Below, in pieces: positions 51,024 through 62,580 of a stretch of DNA of 64,000 nt (its first letter is position 1; each line of letters opens with the position of its first letter). The notes below the pieces were generated by a model. It did not search any database. It worked only from the letters and a program-made list of their open reading frames with translations, and had not been told where the DNA came from. This stretch comes from Paragordius varius (lineage: Eukaryota; Nematomorpha). The stretch covers positions 2,046,001-2,110,000 of the forward strand of contig OZ176053.1 in NCBI GenBank assembly GCA_964247055.1, given 5' to 3'. The position numbers and the translations under genes are program-made.

Positions 51024-51027
51024 TTAA

Positions 51028-51665
51028 ATAAAATTTATGGAGGCGAAGAATGCCCCTAATAAGCTAAAGAAATCATTTGCCCAATAAAATGAATACAATT
51101 TAAAATATTTAAATTTTCATCGTTCTGGGACAAACTATCCCAAAAGGTAATGAAGTGATAAACTAATAGAGACAAACAAATGTTTTAATGTATTCTAATT
51201 TTGCATCAAGGTATATAATTTTTAATTATGGTAAATGGTTGTTGGGGCATTCTTCAAAATGTTTGACGCATGATAAAAACTTTACTAAAATATTTTAAAA
51301 AATTTAAAACCATTTATTTATATCGATGATGCTAAACATTTCTATCATCTCAGAATTTAATTAAAAGAGTTGATGGTTTATAATATAAACTACCTTTCCA
51401 CTAAAATTCCGGTTAAATTCAAAGGACAAATATTTAGAGAAAATTGTGGGTTCATAAACATTTAACGCCATTTAATTGCATAATAAGTATTTATAAATTC
51501 TTGAAGTACTTTTACTATATGTTAAAATACAAACCTTTAACGATTTCCAAACGTATTTTTTTTAACTCATCAATATATTTTTTTCGCATTAATGCATATA
51601 ATATACTTTATCGCAGAGTGTCGGCATATTTGGCTAATATTTAAAACTAGTTTATCATTAGATAA
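51028..51665. other. A+T-rich spacer
   Basis: No firm feature. On the minus strand around 51540-51610 a short frame reads MRKKYIDELKKIRLEIVK before a GT, which could be an exon or chance. Confidence 0.3.
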
Positions 51666-51669
51666 TTAA

Positions 51670-52238
51670 CACTTCGATTTAAATTGGGGTGTTTAAATAC
51701 TCAGACTAAATTTAAATTAAAATTTTTAAAAAACTACTGAAGGAAACGGTCCCAATTTAAATTTATGCTTCTATCCTGATAAATATTATATAAATAAGCC
51801 AAAATATCTTGATAAAATTTTATTTGAAAAAAAAGTTCCATCTCAATCTACTTCGACGCCATTTTTATTTTACAAAAATTTTGCAAAATATCGTCTTCAT
51901 TTAATTTTAAGGGTAAAACTAAAGCTAACTATTTATATAAATTACATTTAACATTGATAGAAATAGAAAAAGCGGTTTATTTTGTATTTTTTTTTAAATT
52001 TACAATTTGACACATGTCACGTTAAATTTTTACCTTTCAGTTTTAGCTCAAACTAATATCAAGTATTTTTGAATAAATTTTTTTATATATTCTGGTTTAT
52101 TAATGTTTTATAAGTGCAAAATTTTGCCATGGTTTCGATTCCTTCCATACCTTGAGTATATGATTTTAAACAGGCCTGGGGTATACAACTACCCCAAGTT
52201 GAATCGAAGGACTAAAATGATTGTGTTGTATCCAAGTG
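51670..52238. mobile_element. TTAA-flanked MITE, 569 bp, complete
   Basis: TTAA at 51666-51669 and 52239-52242; CACTTCGATTTAAATTGG to the inverted CACTTGGATACAACAC. This copy supplies the uninterrupted reference for the nested pair upstream. Confidence 0.9.
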
Positions 52239-52481
52239 TTAAGAGACTTTCGAACCTCATGCCCAATAAAAATATTGAAAAGTATTGAAATCTTAAATAG
52301 ATTTTATGATGCATTTTGTAATATTTTTTATAAATTAAACGCCTCAATAAAAGGACATCCTAATTATTGATAATTTAGACAGCTTTTTGATGAATTATAA
52401 AAACGTATTGAAAGGGTTTTTCAACTACATGCTTATATCGTCAGCGTTACACTTTTATGCACGCCCTTCAAAATTTTTACC

Positions 52482-55400
52482 ATGATTTTAAGGCAATTTA
52501 AAAATCTAAATGCAATTCGCAAAAATTTTTCCCATATACCGCAGCCGAGAAAAGGATTTGTCAACGAGTTGTTCGATTCCATCAAGGATGAATTAACAAA
52601 GAATAAAGAGATGAATGTAATATTATAATATAATATTTAGGAAAATTTGCGAAAGTTCAGAGAAGAAGCATCCAAACTTGAAAACTCAGATGCTCTCAAT
52701 CAAGTTAGGCAAAAATATCAAAAACTTGAAAAAGAAACGCTTGATAGCTCTAGTCAATTACGGGAACAGTTGGAATCTTTAAGGTCACGTTTAAGAGAAA
52801 CTTTAAATGACTCACAAAAATCAGAATTCACTAAAAAAGCTATTGAGCTTTCCGAAGAAATAGCCAAACAAGCTAAATCCGCTGCAGAATTAGCAAGTAA
52901 GGCGGGCCAATCGCTTGGCTCAACGGAAGTTTACAAGGCCTTAACCGAAGTATAAATTTTTTTCTTTAATTTGACTTGATTTTGCTGTCCAATTCATTCA
53001 AATATTAAATTAATGCCAGAATTATATGTATTTAACCCAGTTACACCCGAATAGATTCAACATTTATATTGAATATATTATTTAAATTAGTTAAGGTGCT
53101 TTTCTATGTTACAAAATCTGAGCTTATAGTTAATTCCACATTTTAATTGTAATAAATTAAATATAAGAGCTAAAAATTTAATATGATGTAATTTTATGAT
53201 AAATTTATAGCTATGTATAATACATTTAGCTCATTTATATCAATAGTTAACTCAAATCAATAATGATTTAAATACACCAATTTTAATTTTTTTGTCTATC
53301 TATTAACATTTTATATATTTATGTTTTTTGCATCTTTTTAAAGCATAATTTTGTAGGCTTATAGTTCTCTCCATAATTTTCTATTTGCAAGAGGGGTACA
53401 CTATTAATCACATGAATAATTCAAAGAGTTGCTCAATTAGATTGGCGATTTTTTAATTATCCATTGTTAAATTTGGCCTTCATAATTTTTTTTTGTATAA
53501 ACGATATCTTTCATGGTTGACACTGATATGAATAATTAATTAAAAAGGCAAACATTTTGCATAGAATTAATTAAATTGTTTTTTATTACAATATTAAAAT
53601 CAAAGTGTATTGTATTTCAGTTTTTGTCCATAATTCTACTGATCACTATTAGAGTTTAAAATATGGGCTAATATCTTTAAGCATATCTATAATTTACAAT
53701 ATATAAAATCAACTTTAAGATAATCATAATTTCTCATTTATTTTCTTTTTAGAGTGTCAAACTTTTGAAAGACGAAATAGAAAACCAAACTTCCATGCAT
53801 AATATGCATTACACACCGCTAACTAAATTACGGAAACGCAAAGAGGATCTCGCTGATGAACAACGTATCATTCCCACTAATACGTATGTATTAACTTTTT
53901 TTTGACAAAAAAATATAATAATATGTTTATTACTTTATGTTTAAATTTTTTTAAATAATTTATCAAATAAGGTTGAAACATACAGTAATAGTCATGTAGC
54001 CTTTATTTTATTAAGTTGAATGGGTATAAATATCTGTAAAAGAATAAAAAATACAAGAGCTCTATGGTTTAACAATATCATATTCATCAAAAAAGTAAAA
54101 GAGGTGTGGGGAGAAAAGGCTTCAGCAATCTTATATGGTAAATTCCATACTCTTTTAACATTAATTTTAAGATGAAGAGTTAGTCTATTTCCATTAGCTT
54201 AAACATCATTACCATATAAAGATTATCACGCCTTCCCCCTGAACTTCTTTTATTTTTTTAATGAAATGATATATTAATCACCATAGAGCTCTTGTAAATT
54301 CTATTCTTTAACGCATATTTATACCCATTTAACGAAAAAAAATAAATTTTTGATAAAATAAATACACGACTGTAGTATTTTTAAAACGGATAACTCGGAT
54401 TTTAAACGGCTACAAAAATATGATTTTTTATATTTTTTTGAGGGGGGGGGGATATACTATTAACACATTTCTTATTTTTTATCGTTCAATGATTCAATAT
54501 ATTAAAAAGGTTATATTTTTGTTGGTTATTTATATGTGTTTAAAATATGGGGTTATTTGATTTAAAAATAAGCAACCAAAAAAACTTTGCCAAATATGGA
54601 AGGAAACCCACAATCTTTTATACTTTGGAGCAAAATTATTCATAATTAATTAATTTTAAACTTACTTAATGAATAGCAAACAAGTTCATTCCTCCTCCTT
54701 ATTTCCATAATATCTAACTAATGCAAAATATCATTTATTACAATACTATTCTAGAATAATCTGAGAATTTTTTGGGGTTATATGTTAAAAAACTGTAAAA
54801 CTTAATTTTAGCTAAAAAAATGTATTCAATGTTTTTTTTAGCGACGCCACCGATGTTGTAATGCACAAAGAATCTCGTTGGTATCAAAGTTGGCAAAATT
54901 GGAAAGATAATAATCCCTACATAAATAGTACGTTGATTTTTAACATTATTAACTATTTTATAAGAAAAGTTTTTTATGGTATTATAAATTATATTATTAC
55001 AAATGTTTGCTTTGTTAGAAATGTTTGATTTAAAGGCGAAATACGATGAAAGTGATAGCATTTTGATTAGGGCTTCACGCTTTATAACAGACAAAGTTTC
55101 AAATGCCGTAGGTATAAAATTAATAAATTTTATATACATATACAGTCATACCTCTTTTTTATAAGGTTTAAATTATTAATTTTTTTGTGTAATTATGCTA
55201 TAATTTTAATATTTATTCTTGATAATATGATATTCTTAGTGTCAAAATTTAGGCTTTATTTTGAATTTGTTGCAAAGATAACAATTTGCAATTTATTTTA
55301 ACGCTAACCTTTTTTTGAATGAAATTAAATTTTTAATAATAATTATATAATAGTATACCATTTCCCAGCCTAAATAAACGTTTTCCCAGTCAATCGAAAC

Positions 55401-58400
55401 ATTTTCCCAGTCAATCAAAACGTTTTCCCAGTCAATCGAAACATTTTCCCAGTCAATCGAAACAATTTCTCAGTCAATAAAAACGTTTTCCCAGTCGATA
55501 AAAACGGTTTTATTCTTGATGATAAGTATCAAAACAAGATAGAAAAATAACTTTTAACCATTATCAGCGTAATATTAGGATATTATTTTTTATAAAATCA
55601 CAATTATTTAATGACAATATTTCCTATATATTCTAATACACAATCATTAATAATTTATTATTTAAAAGCTATATTTTATTAACTGGAAGAATATTTTATG
55701 GTTTTTAAGTATTTTTAAGAAAATATTTAATAATTTTTTTATTTTATCGATGCTTCGCATTAATATTCGAGGCTAACTTTTAAAGTCTATAGTTACGGAT
55801 AATAAAATTTATAAAAATATACCATTTTATCTCAAATTGGTCATTTAACACTTCATATTGGGTCTTAAACATATATTTTACCCTATTTTTAATATTTATC
55901 ATTTGGTTCATCGCCTAAGGCGGCCTCCCGAATCTTTGTGCGGCCCGCGAAAAATTTGGAAATCCAATGCAAAAATTTGCCAACAAGATCTTAGTAAAAT
56001 TCATATTTTTTACGCTATTATTCTAAATGAGTCTATAAAATTGACAACGAATTAAAAAATTCTTATGTTTAAGATCGAATAAATTATTTATGAATGTCCT
56101 TATATAATACGAATTCGCAACGCCGTGCTTTTTGAGTTAAAAATGCGACCCGCAAAGCCATTGTGTTAGAATATCCTTTTTTATAAAATAATTTTAAATG
56201 AAAAACAGATATAAAACCATGTTTTGTTCAAACTTTTTTCCGACAGTATTTTTTACACAATTCGACATGTTTATGATCCAATTTGAAGTGTTAAATGACC
56301 AATTTGAGATAAAATGGTATATTTTTATAAATTTTATTATCCGTAACTATAGACTTTAAAAGTTAGCCTCGAATATTAATGCGAACCATCGATAAAATAA
56401 AAAAATTATTAAATATTTTCTTAAAAATACTTAAAAACCATAAAATATTCTTCCAGTTAATAAAATATAGCTTTTAAAGAATAAATTATTAATGATTGTG
56501 TATTAAAATATATAGGAAATATTGTCATTAAATAATTGTGATTTTATAAAAAATAATATCCTAATATTACGCTGATAATGGTTAAATGTTATTTTTCTAT
56601 CTTGTTTTGATACTTATCAGCAAAAATAAAACCGTTTTTATTGACTGGGAAAACGTTTTTATTGATTGAGAAAATGTTCTTATTGACTGGGAAATTGTTT
56701 CGATTGACTGGGAAAATGTTTCGATTGACTGGGAAAACGTTTCGATTGACTGGGAAAACGTTTCGATTGACTGGGAAAACGTTTTGATTCACTGGGAAAA
56801 TGTTTCGATTGACTGGGAAAACGTTTATTTAGACTGGGAAATGGTATATTTTAACAATTCAAGTCGTTTTTTTGTGGAACGACTTTATATTTTATTTTGA
56901 AAGTAACACTATCTGAATTGACACTGTATACATGTTGTTTTTTTGAAAAGGCGGTATATTTAGCAACACAGAGCTTTCGGATGTCTTAACAGAAATTACT
57001 AAAATGGATCCTTTGTTTGATAAGGAAACATTTTTGCGAGATTGTAGGACAGATATTGTTCCAAATATTTTAGAGGTAAAAAAATATGAAATTTTTTATT
57101 TTTTCGTTTTTGTGAGCTTGATTATTTGAATAACTTACTGCTAAATAGTATTTGTTAAAAATTATATATCGTTTTTTATGGTAAAAACCATAAAATTTTA
57201 AACGGATTTGTGTCACTCCTTTTTTGGAGTCTAAAAATAGACTATTAAATAAAATTAAAGTGAAAGATACTTTTAAGAGATAATGAAAATTATTTTTCGC
57301 GAAAGACCGTGTTTTTTTATACATTCCTACAAATTTGGTTTTTTATATTTTTGTTTGATTATAATTTATGCTTCAACCAAATTCTTTGCATATTGTATGA
57401 ATCAGAATATATATAAAGTGAGATATTACATTTTTGTTTAAAACTTAACTTTTTTTATTTGGATTTATATTTAAATTAGGCCAAGTATATTCATGTAATT
57501 GAGAATTTTAGTTTTTTTAAATGTCCATATTTTTAATGTTTCCATTTTATATCTATATGTATGTAATTTTTTATTAAAGGCAATGTTACAAGGCAATCTC
57601 GAAATCCTTAATGATTGGTGTCATGAAGCGGTATATCATCTGTGTTTAAATAGTTTTCATTTCCTCTATTTTACCCAATTTTTTTTAATTTAAATTTTTT
57701 TTCGTAAATATTTTATGGTTTAATTTTGAAAATTATATAGTGTTTTACACACGCAGATACAAGTAATAGGATGAATTTTATTGATTTATACTCAAATGTG
57801 GTGAACATAAATTTTATATCTTGCTAAATTATAATTGGTCCATTATAACTTATTTTTATGAAATATTTATCGATTAATACTAATATTTTTAAAAAGCATT
57901 TTTCATAGATGTATAATTTTGAATCCATTTATTAAGAAACCTTTTAATTCTTATAAATCAACTTTTTGATTTTGTATTTTTAACGTTTTATGCTCCATAA
58001 ATTCAAAAAATCATAATTTTTTGATATTTTATTCTGTTTTTTAATAAAAACATCACCCACATTCCAAATTTAGCCATACAATGTATTATCTACACCAATT
58101 AAACAAGCCTATGGCCTAGGTTATCATTTTGAATCTAAACTCATCGATATTTCACCCATTGAACTTTCTTCAGGAAAAATATTAGAACAAGGGCCTGTCC
58201 TCGTTATCCATTTTAATACACAACAAATCATGTGTATTAAAGATAGCAAGGGCAATGTTATTGAAGGTGATCCGGTAAAGATTAATGATTTATTTTACTC
58301 TAGTTGTTAAGTGTATTTTTGTTTGAAAAAAAATATATCGATATAGATTAAATTGCAAAAAGTCTTGCAAATGTTTTTATATATCTTAAATTCATAAAAT

Positions 58401-59262
58401 TTTCATAATTTTTGGTTTACTATATAACTTTTAAGGCCTGTTTGATATGAAAAAGATATAACTTAATAATTTTGCATATAAAAGCAAATTTTTTATCAAT
58501 TATTATATATTTTATAAAGTGTCGAACGAGTAAACTTGAATGGACTAGTCATCCGCGCTTTTCATAATAGTTAATTTAAAATGTTTATAGTAGATATGTT
58601 TCAAAATTTTTTTTAGTAAAATAAAATGTGATTTAAAATATCTAAATTATGATTAATTTAATTAAATATATTTAAAACCGATATTGCATGAGATGCAAAT
58701 AAAATAAGCTTCCTATTTTCAACACAACTTGCGTATAAAGCATTGGGTCTAAATCAGGGGTGACCCAAATGGCTTCGACGGGCCGCATTCGTAAAATACA
58801 TAGGAATCGACAAATATTTTTTTACATTTTTAACACAAGCTTGTAAACACTACTTATATATCTTAACAATTTTTGCTAGTTCATTGCCAAATTCGGCACG
58901 TATTCAGAAAATTGGTTTAAGAAAATCAATTTTACATAGATTTGATAAAATTCTGTATTGAAAATTTTAGCAGGCCGCGTGTTGGCCACCGTTGGTCTAC
59001 ACCAATACTAAAAAACATATGCCTATTTGAGAGAATTAAAAAAACCTATTTCCATATAAAAATGAACTTAATATAGCTGTTTTTGTACCAAAATTTAATT
59101 TAAATTAACTTTTTAATCATATATATATATATATATATATAGGATAAAGTTATGAGAATGCAATATGTTTGGATCCTTTGTAAAGATATGACTGAATTAA
59201 ACCCAAAAGCTTCTTGGAAGCTACTTGATTTATCTATTCAAGCCTTTAATCAATGGGCCTAA
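52482..59262 (+). CDS. TIMM44: Mitochondrial import motor subunit TIM44
   Basis: Peripheral inner-membrane protein that tethers mtHsp70 to the TIM23 channel. Nine exons: 52482-52616, 52641-52949, 53753-53883, 54842-54927, 55019-55111, 56951-57075, 57580-57630, 58074-58274, 59143-59262, phases all consistent, 416 aa. The start at MILRQFKNLNAIRKNF gives a basic, mitochondrial-type leader. The charged helical N-domain contains FVNELFDSIKDELTKNKEM and NLRKFREEASKLENSDAL. Linker and C-domain: VVMHKESRWYQSWQNWK, KMFDLKAKYDESDSILIRAS, SNAVGGIFSNTELSDVLTEI, FLRDCRTDIVPNILEAM, LEILNDWCHEA, ILEQGPVLVIHFNTQQIMC, DSKGNVIEGDPDKVMRMQYV, ELNPKASWKLLDLS. These follow animal TIM44 along the full length. Intron 1 is 24 nt; intron 5 carries a 1.49-kb foldback element. 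Confidence 0.95.
52617..52640 (+). other. 24-nt intron in TIM44
   Basis: GTAATATT to ATATTTAG between KNKEMN and ENLRKF, phase 0. The unspliced frame would hit a stop inside it, so splicing is required. Confidence 0.85.
53983..54372. mobile_element. TA-flanked MITE in TIM44 intron 3
   Basis: Ends CAGTAATAGTCATGTAG and (complement) CAGTCGTGTATTTATTTTA, TA on both sides. Long inverted subterminal stretch: GAATGGGTATAAATAT/ATATTTATACCCATTT and CAAGAGCTCTATGGT/ACCATAGAGCTCTTG. Confidence 0.75.
55356..56846. mobile_element. Foldback MITE family B, 1.49 kb palindrome in TIM44 intron 5
   Basis: Starts TACCATTTCCCAGCC and ends with its complement, TA at 55354-55355 and 56847-56848. Left arm 55356-55819 has seven and right arm 56320-56846 ten iterons of 21 bp (core AATCGAAACGTTTTCCCAG). 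Inside the iterons the arms are unique and inverted copies of each other, with about three mismatches in the innermost 240 bp. The arms have no spacer of their own: between them sits a second element (55820-56319). Non-coding; the iterons translate as repeated NRNVFPV on the minus strand, which is not a gene. Confidence 0.9.
55820..56319. mobile_element. Foldback MITE family D2, 500 bp, at the centre of the palindrome
   Basis: Starts TACCATTTTATCTCAAATTG and ends with its complement, TA at 55818-55819 and 56320-56321. On the right end two 21-bp iterons are seen (CAAATTGGTCATTTAAC type). The body contains a degraded hAT-type MITE (GTGCGGCCCGCGAAAAATTT near 55940, AATGCGACCCGCAAAGCCAT near 56145). 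Confidence 0.82.
57695..58073. other. TIM44 intron 7
   Basis: Plain A+T-rich intron sequence, no element recognised. Confidence 0.5.
58755..59003. mobile_element. hAT-type MITE in TIM44 intron 8
   Basis: TCAGGGGTGACCCAAATGGC with GACGGGCCGCATTCG on the left; GCAGGCCGCGTGTTGGCCAC on the right; about 250 bp. Confidence 0.7.
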
Positions 59263-59362
59263 AATGTGTGTGATAAATTATATTTTACCCACTATTGCAA
59301 TCAACATATTCCAACAAATTTTTATATTTTGTATAAAAAATTTATTAGATAAATATCATTCA

Positions 59363-59850
59363 TTATATGGTCACAATCATTTTGAATTTTTCATATTCAT
59401 TTTTTAAATTGTTTGGTACGTCTAATCTTGAATTACAACAAGCATAAAAGCATCTTTCTTTAAGGGTGTATACTAAATATGTTTACAAACAATGTTATAC
59501 TTGGTAGCGTAAGAGACACTAATTTACGGACTAATTGATTAGTTATATGGTGGTAGTATAATTTAGGTTTAAATACAAGTTTCTTGTTTGCTAGTATACG
59601 TTTATCTGTAAAGAATATAAAAATATATTTTTACTCGAATGAGTTTCTTGAAATATCCATGGATGACCAACAAAAGTTATCACATCAAGGAGTTGGGATG
59701 GCATCAAAGTTTTATATTTTATTTCTAATTATTGTATATTATAATACTTTTTCCTTGATAATCAATCCAGAATACATCAACAGGCAGAGCTGTATCGTTT
59801 CTAAAGCAAACGAACGTTTCGTGCTTAGAAGGGGCCGACTTGATAACCAT
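59363..59850 (-). CDS. VHL: von Hippel-Lindau protein homologue (E3 ubiquitin ligase adaptor)
   Basis: VHL recognises hydroxylated HIF alpha and links it to elongin B/C and CUL2. Four exons, 59850-59748, 59724-59635, 59605-59501 and 59472-59363, with introns of 23, 29 and 28 nt, join in frame to 135 aa. Beta domain: SKHETFVCFRNDTALPVDVF, WIDYQGKKIKYKTLMPS, FVGHPWIFQETH, RILANKKLVF; the GHPWIF block aligns with human GHLWLF and TLMPS with TLPPG. Then LVSLTLPIYTLKERC aligns with human ANITLPVYTLKERC, the start of the elongin C-binding helix, and RLDVPNNLKNEYE corresponds to the second helix. The alpha domain is short and ends KMIVTI. Start chosen at MVIKSAPSK, just before the beta domain; an upstream in-frame ATG at 59946 would add a hydrophobic leader. 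Tail to tail with TIM44, 100 bp between stops. Confidence 0.88.
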
Positions 59851-60361
59851 ACCATAATAACTTTTCCTTATGATATAAAATATTTTTTGCAATATAAAAA
59901 TACCTATTAATTTGGAAAAAAATCGGATGAAATTCATAAAATCCAAACAAAAAATGTGTATAAACTCTCACTCATAACATTGCAAACAACATATTAAAGT
60001 TTCTGATATATATATTCTGGATAAATGTATCAGGATTTGCATAGTGCTTTTGGTTTTCGGAGAGTGATATTAAATAGATATCTCATGGGTTGCGCGAATA
60101 GCTAAATCTTTATTCGTATTATATCTTTTTTTTTAGAAGTGACCTCCAATGTTTGTTCCCCTGTAAAATTGGCTAATTTTAAATAATCGAAATATTCAGA
60201 CTGTGATATAGCTGCTAGATTTATGGCATTGAAGAGGAACTTTTTGACAAAAATGTCAAATTTGTTCAAAAATTCAATTTTAAGCCGAATTTTGTGGTGG
60301 TATATAGTATCTCACTTGAAATCTTGGTAATAATGGTGAAAATGTTATAAGATAATATTAA

Positions 60362-60931
60362 CACTTCCATTCAAATTGGGGTATCTAAATACCCCAGACT
60401 AAATTTGAGTTAATATTTTTAAAAAACTATTGAAGGAAACGGTCCCAATTTAAATTTATGCTTCTATTCTGATAAAAATTATATAAATATGCCAAAATAT
60501 CTAAAAAAAACTTGTTTTGAAAATAAAGTTTTATCTCAAACTACTTCAACGTTATTTTTATTTTGCAAAATTTTTGCAAAATATTGTCTTCAATTAATTT
60601 TAAGAGTAAAATTAAAGCTAATTTTATATTTAAATTACATCTAATATTGGTAGAAATAGAAAGAGCAGTTTATTTTGTATTATTTTTCAATTTCACCATT
60701 GCACACATGTCATGTTGACTAAATTTTTACCTTTCGTAGCTTAAAATAAGTATTATCAAGTATTTTTGAATAAATATTTTTATATATTTCGGTTTATTAA
60801 TGTTATATAAGTGCAAAATTTTGCAATGGTTTATTCCTTCTATATTTTGTAAAGAAATTAATTTTGAAGACTGGGGTATTTAACTACCCCATTTGAATCG
60901 AAGGACTAAAATGAAAGTGTTGTATCCAAGT
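60362..60931. mobile_element. TTAA-flanked MITE, 570 bp, complete
   Basis: TTAA at 60358-60361 and 60932-60935; CACTTCCATTCAAATTGG to the inverted CACTTGGATACAACAC. Confidence 0.88.
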
Positions 60932-60939
60932 GTTAATAT

Positions 60940-61200
60940 AAAAACCCGTTTATACCTTATATGACAGGAAGTAGACATCTCATTTCGCCAAAATTAAATT
61001 TTATTTTTGGTGTGCATAAATTTTTTAAATGTAAAAATTTACCATTTATTAAATATGCTCATCGCAAATTCTTGGCTGGTTTGCGTTTTTTAAAAATTAG
61101 TCTATGTTGGGGGGCACCTAATCGAGAATTCGGAAGCACATCTAAGAATGATTTCATAATAATATTATTTTGCTCATAAAAAATGTATATGAAATATTTC
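60940..61200 (-). other. Possible coding fragment, unrecognised
   Basis: The minus strand reads SFLDVLPNSRLGAPQHRLIF, KKRKPAKNLR, then after one stop AYLINGKFLHLKNL, CTPKIKFNFGEMRCLLPV. The plus strand is also open for 72 codons from 60961. No homologue recognised and no splice structure found. Confidence 0.25.
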
Positions 61201-61366
61201 TTATGATGTGGGAATCAGGCGTTTATACGAAAAAGTTGTATTTCGCATAATCTGCCCAAATTTTTTGATATAGGGCGATTAAGTGTGAATTTTTTACTTA
61301 TATCACTGAAAAGGCTCAAAATTAAACCAATAATTCTGATATATTTATCCATAATATATACAGTAT

Positions 61367-61758
61367 GCACTTATGAAACTTTTATTTGAATTGGGATGCT
61401 TAAGACCCCAGACCATATTTAAATAAAAAAATGTCTATATCAAACTGCTGGACGCCATTTTCTAACATAATTTTAGCAAATTTTAATAAAATTACATCTT
61501 ACATTTATATAAATGTAAAAAGTTGTTTATTTTGCATATTTTTTTAGTTAACTAATAATGCATATATGTCATGGTGGCAATTTTTATCTTCGAGGTTCCA
61601 TAAAATAAATATTACCAGGTTTTTTAAATGAATAATTTTTTATATTTCGGTGAATCAATATTATATAGATGCAAACTTTTACAATGGTTTTAATTTGTTC
61701 CATATTGGAATATTTGATTTATCGGAGTAGACTTTGATAAATGAGTTGTATCTAAGTG
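61367..61758. mobile_element. TTAA-type MITE, degraded copy
   Basis: ACTTTTATTTGAATTGGGAT on the left, GAGTTGTATCTAAGTG then TTAA on the right; about 390 bp, so internally shortened. Confidence 0.65.
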
Positions 61759-61779
61759 TTAATAGTTGCTTAATTTATA

Positions 61780-61965
61780 CTATAGTTGGTCAATTTGCAA
61801 CATAGTATTCAATAAAAAATCAACAAAATATTAAATAAACAATTTTCTTTCTAACTTCTTTACTTTATTCAATTATAGGTTGTTTTTTTCCATACACTGC
61901 TCTGTTGCAAATTGCTCAACTATAGTGTGAAATAAGTAACCACAAAAATGTATATGTATTTTATC
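61780..61965. mobile_element. CAGTATGC/TA MITE, degraded
   Basis: GTTGGTCAATTTGCAACATA on the left and the inverted GTTGCAAATTGCTCAACTAT, AGTGTGAAATAAGTAACC on the right, as in the copy at 33963-34108. Confidence 0.55.
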
Positions 61966-62394
61966 TAGATATTTTTGTGTGCACTACTTATTTAATCAAA
62001 TAGTTAATGAACTACTTTTATTCTACAATTTTGAACCTAATATAGTAATACGAGGTTTATAGAAAACCGGTAAAAAATTATATATTATATTATGTTTGCA
62101 AGATGGAACATATTCAGGCTATAAAAAAGACTTGGCCAAAAATGTATGTTACTGATGAGTAGGTAACACAAAAACTAGCATAAAATTTTTAGGTCGGCCC
62201 GTTAACAAATCATGCCCCTATAAGTTTAACATAGCTTTAAGAATATTTGTTTGGATTTTAGTTTCGCAAGCAAATTTAAAGTTGTATTTATTAAAAAATG
62301 TCCGGTCTATTTTTAAATATAATATTACCTAAAGGAAATCAGTCGCCCTTGACATATATATTTTGGACGATTTTATTTGGAATTTATATGGGGT

Positions 62395-62580
62395 GGCATT
62401 GAAATATTGCTTTCACACCTAGTCACTTTTCCAACCGCTTCACATATTCGGGGTAAATTTATATCCAGCAATAAATTACAGTTTGAAAGTTATTGAGTTC
62501 AAATTTAATTATCGAGCATTGTACCATGGATAGAAAATGCTTATATTTTTAGCAGTTGGTAACTTCTATCTCTTTTCATT
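62395..62580. repeat. Unclassified dispersed repeat R4, fifth copy, degraded
   Basis: TCACTTTTCCAACC, ATTCGGGGTAAATTTATATC and TTTAATTATCGAGCATTGTA follow the same order as in other copies. Confidence 0.4.

Noticed and set aside
54738-55139. 133-codon minus-strand frame
   Set aside because: Antisense to TIM44 exons 4 and 5 and their intron; composition is low-complexity.
56589-56792. Open frame of repeated NRNVFPV
   Set aside because: Iterons of the family B foldback element.
59584-59910. 108-codon plus-strand frame with a hydrophobic segment
   Set aside because: It lies antisense to the first exons of the VHL gene, whose minus-strand reading matches the family block by block.
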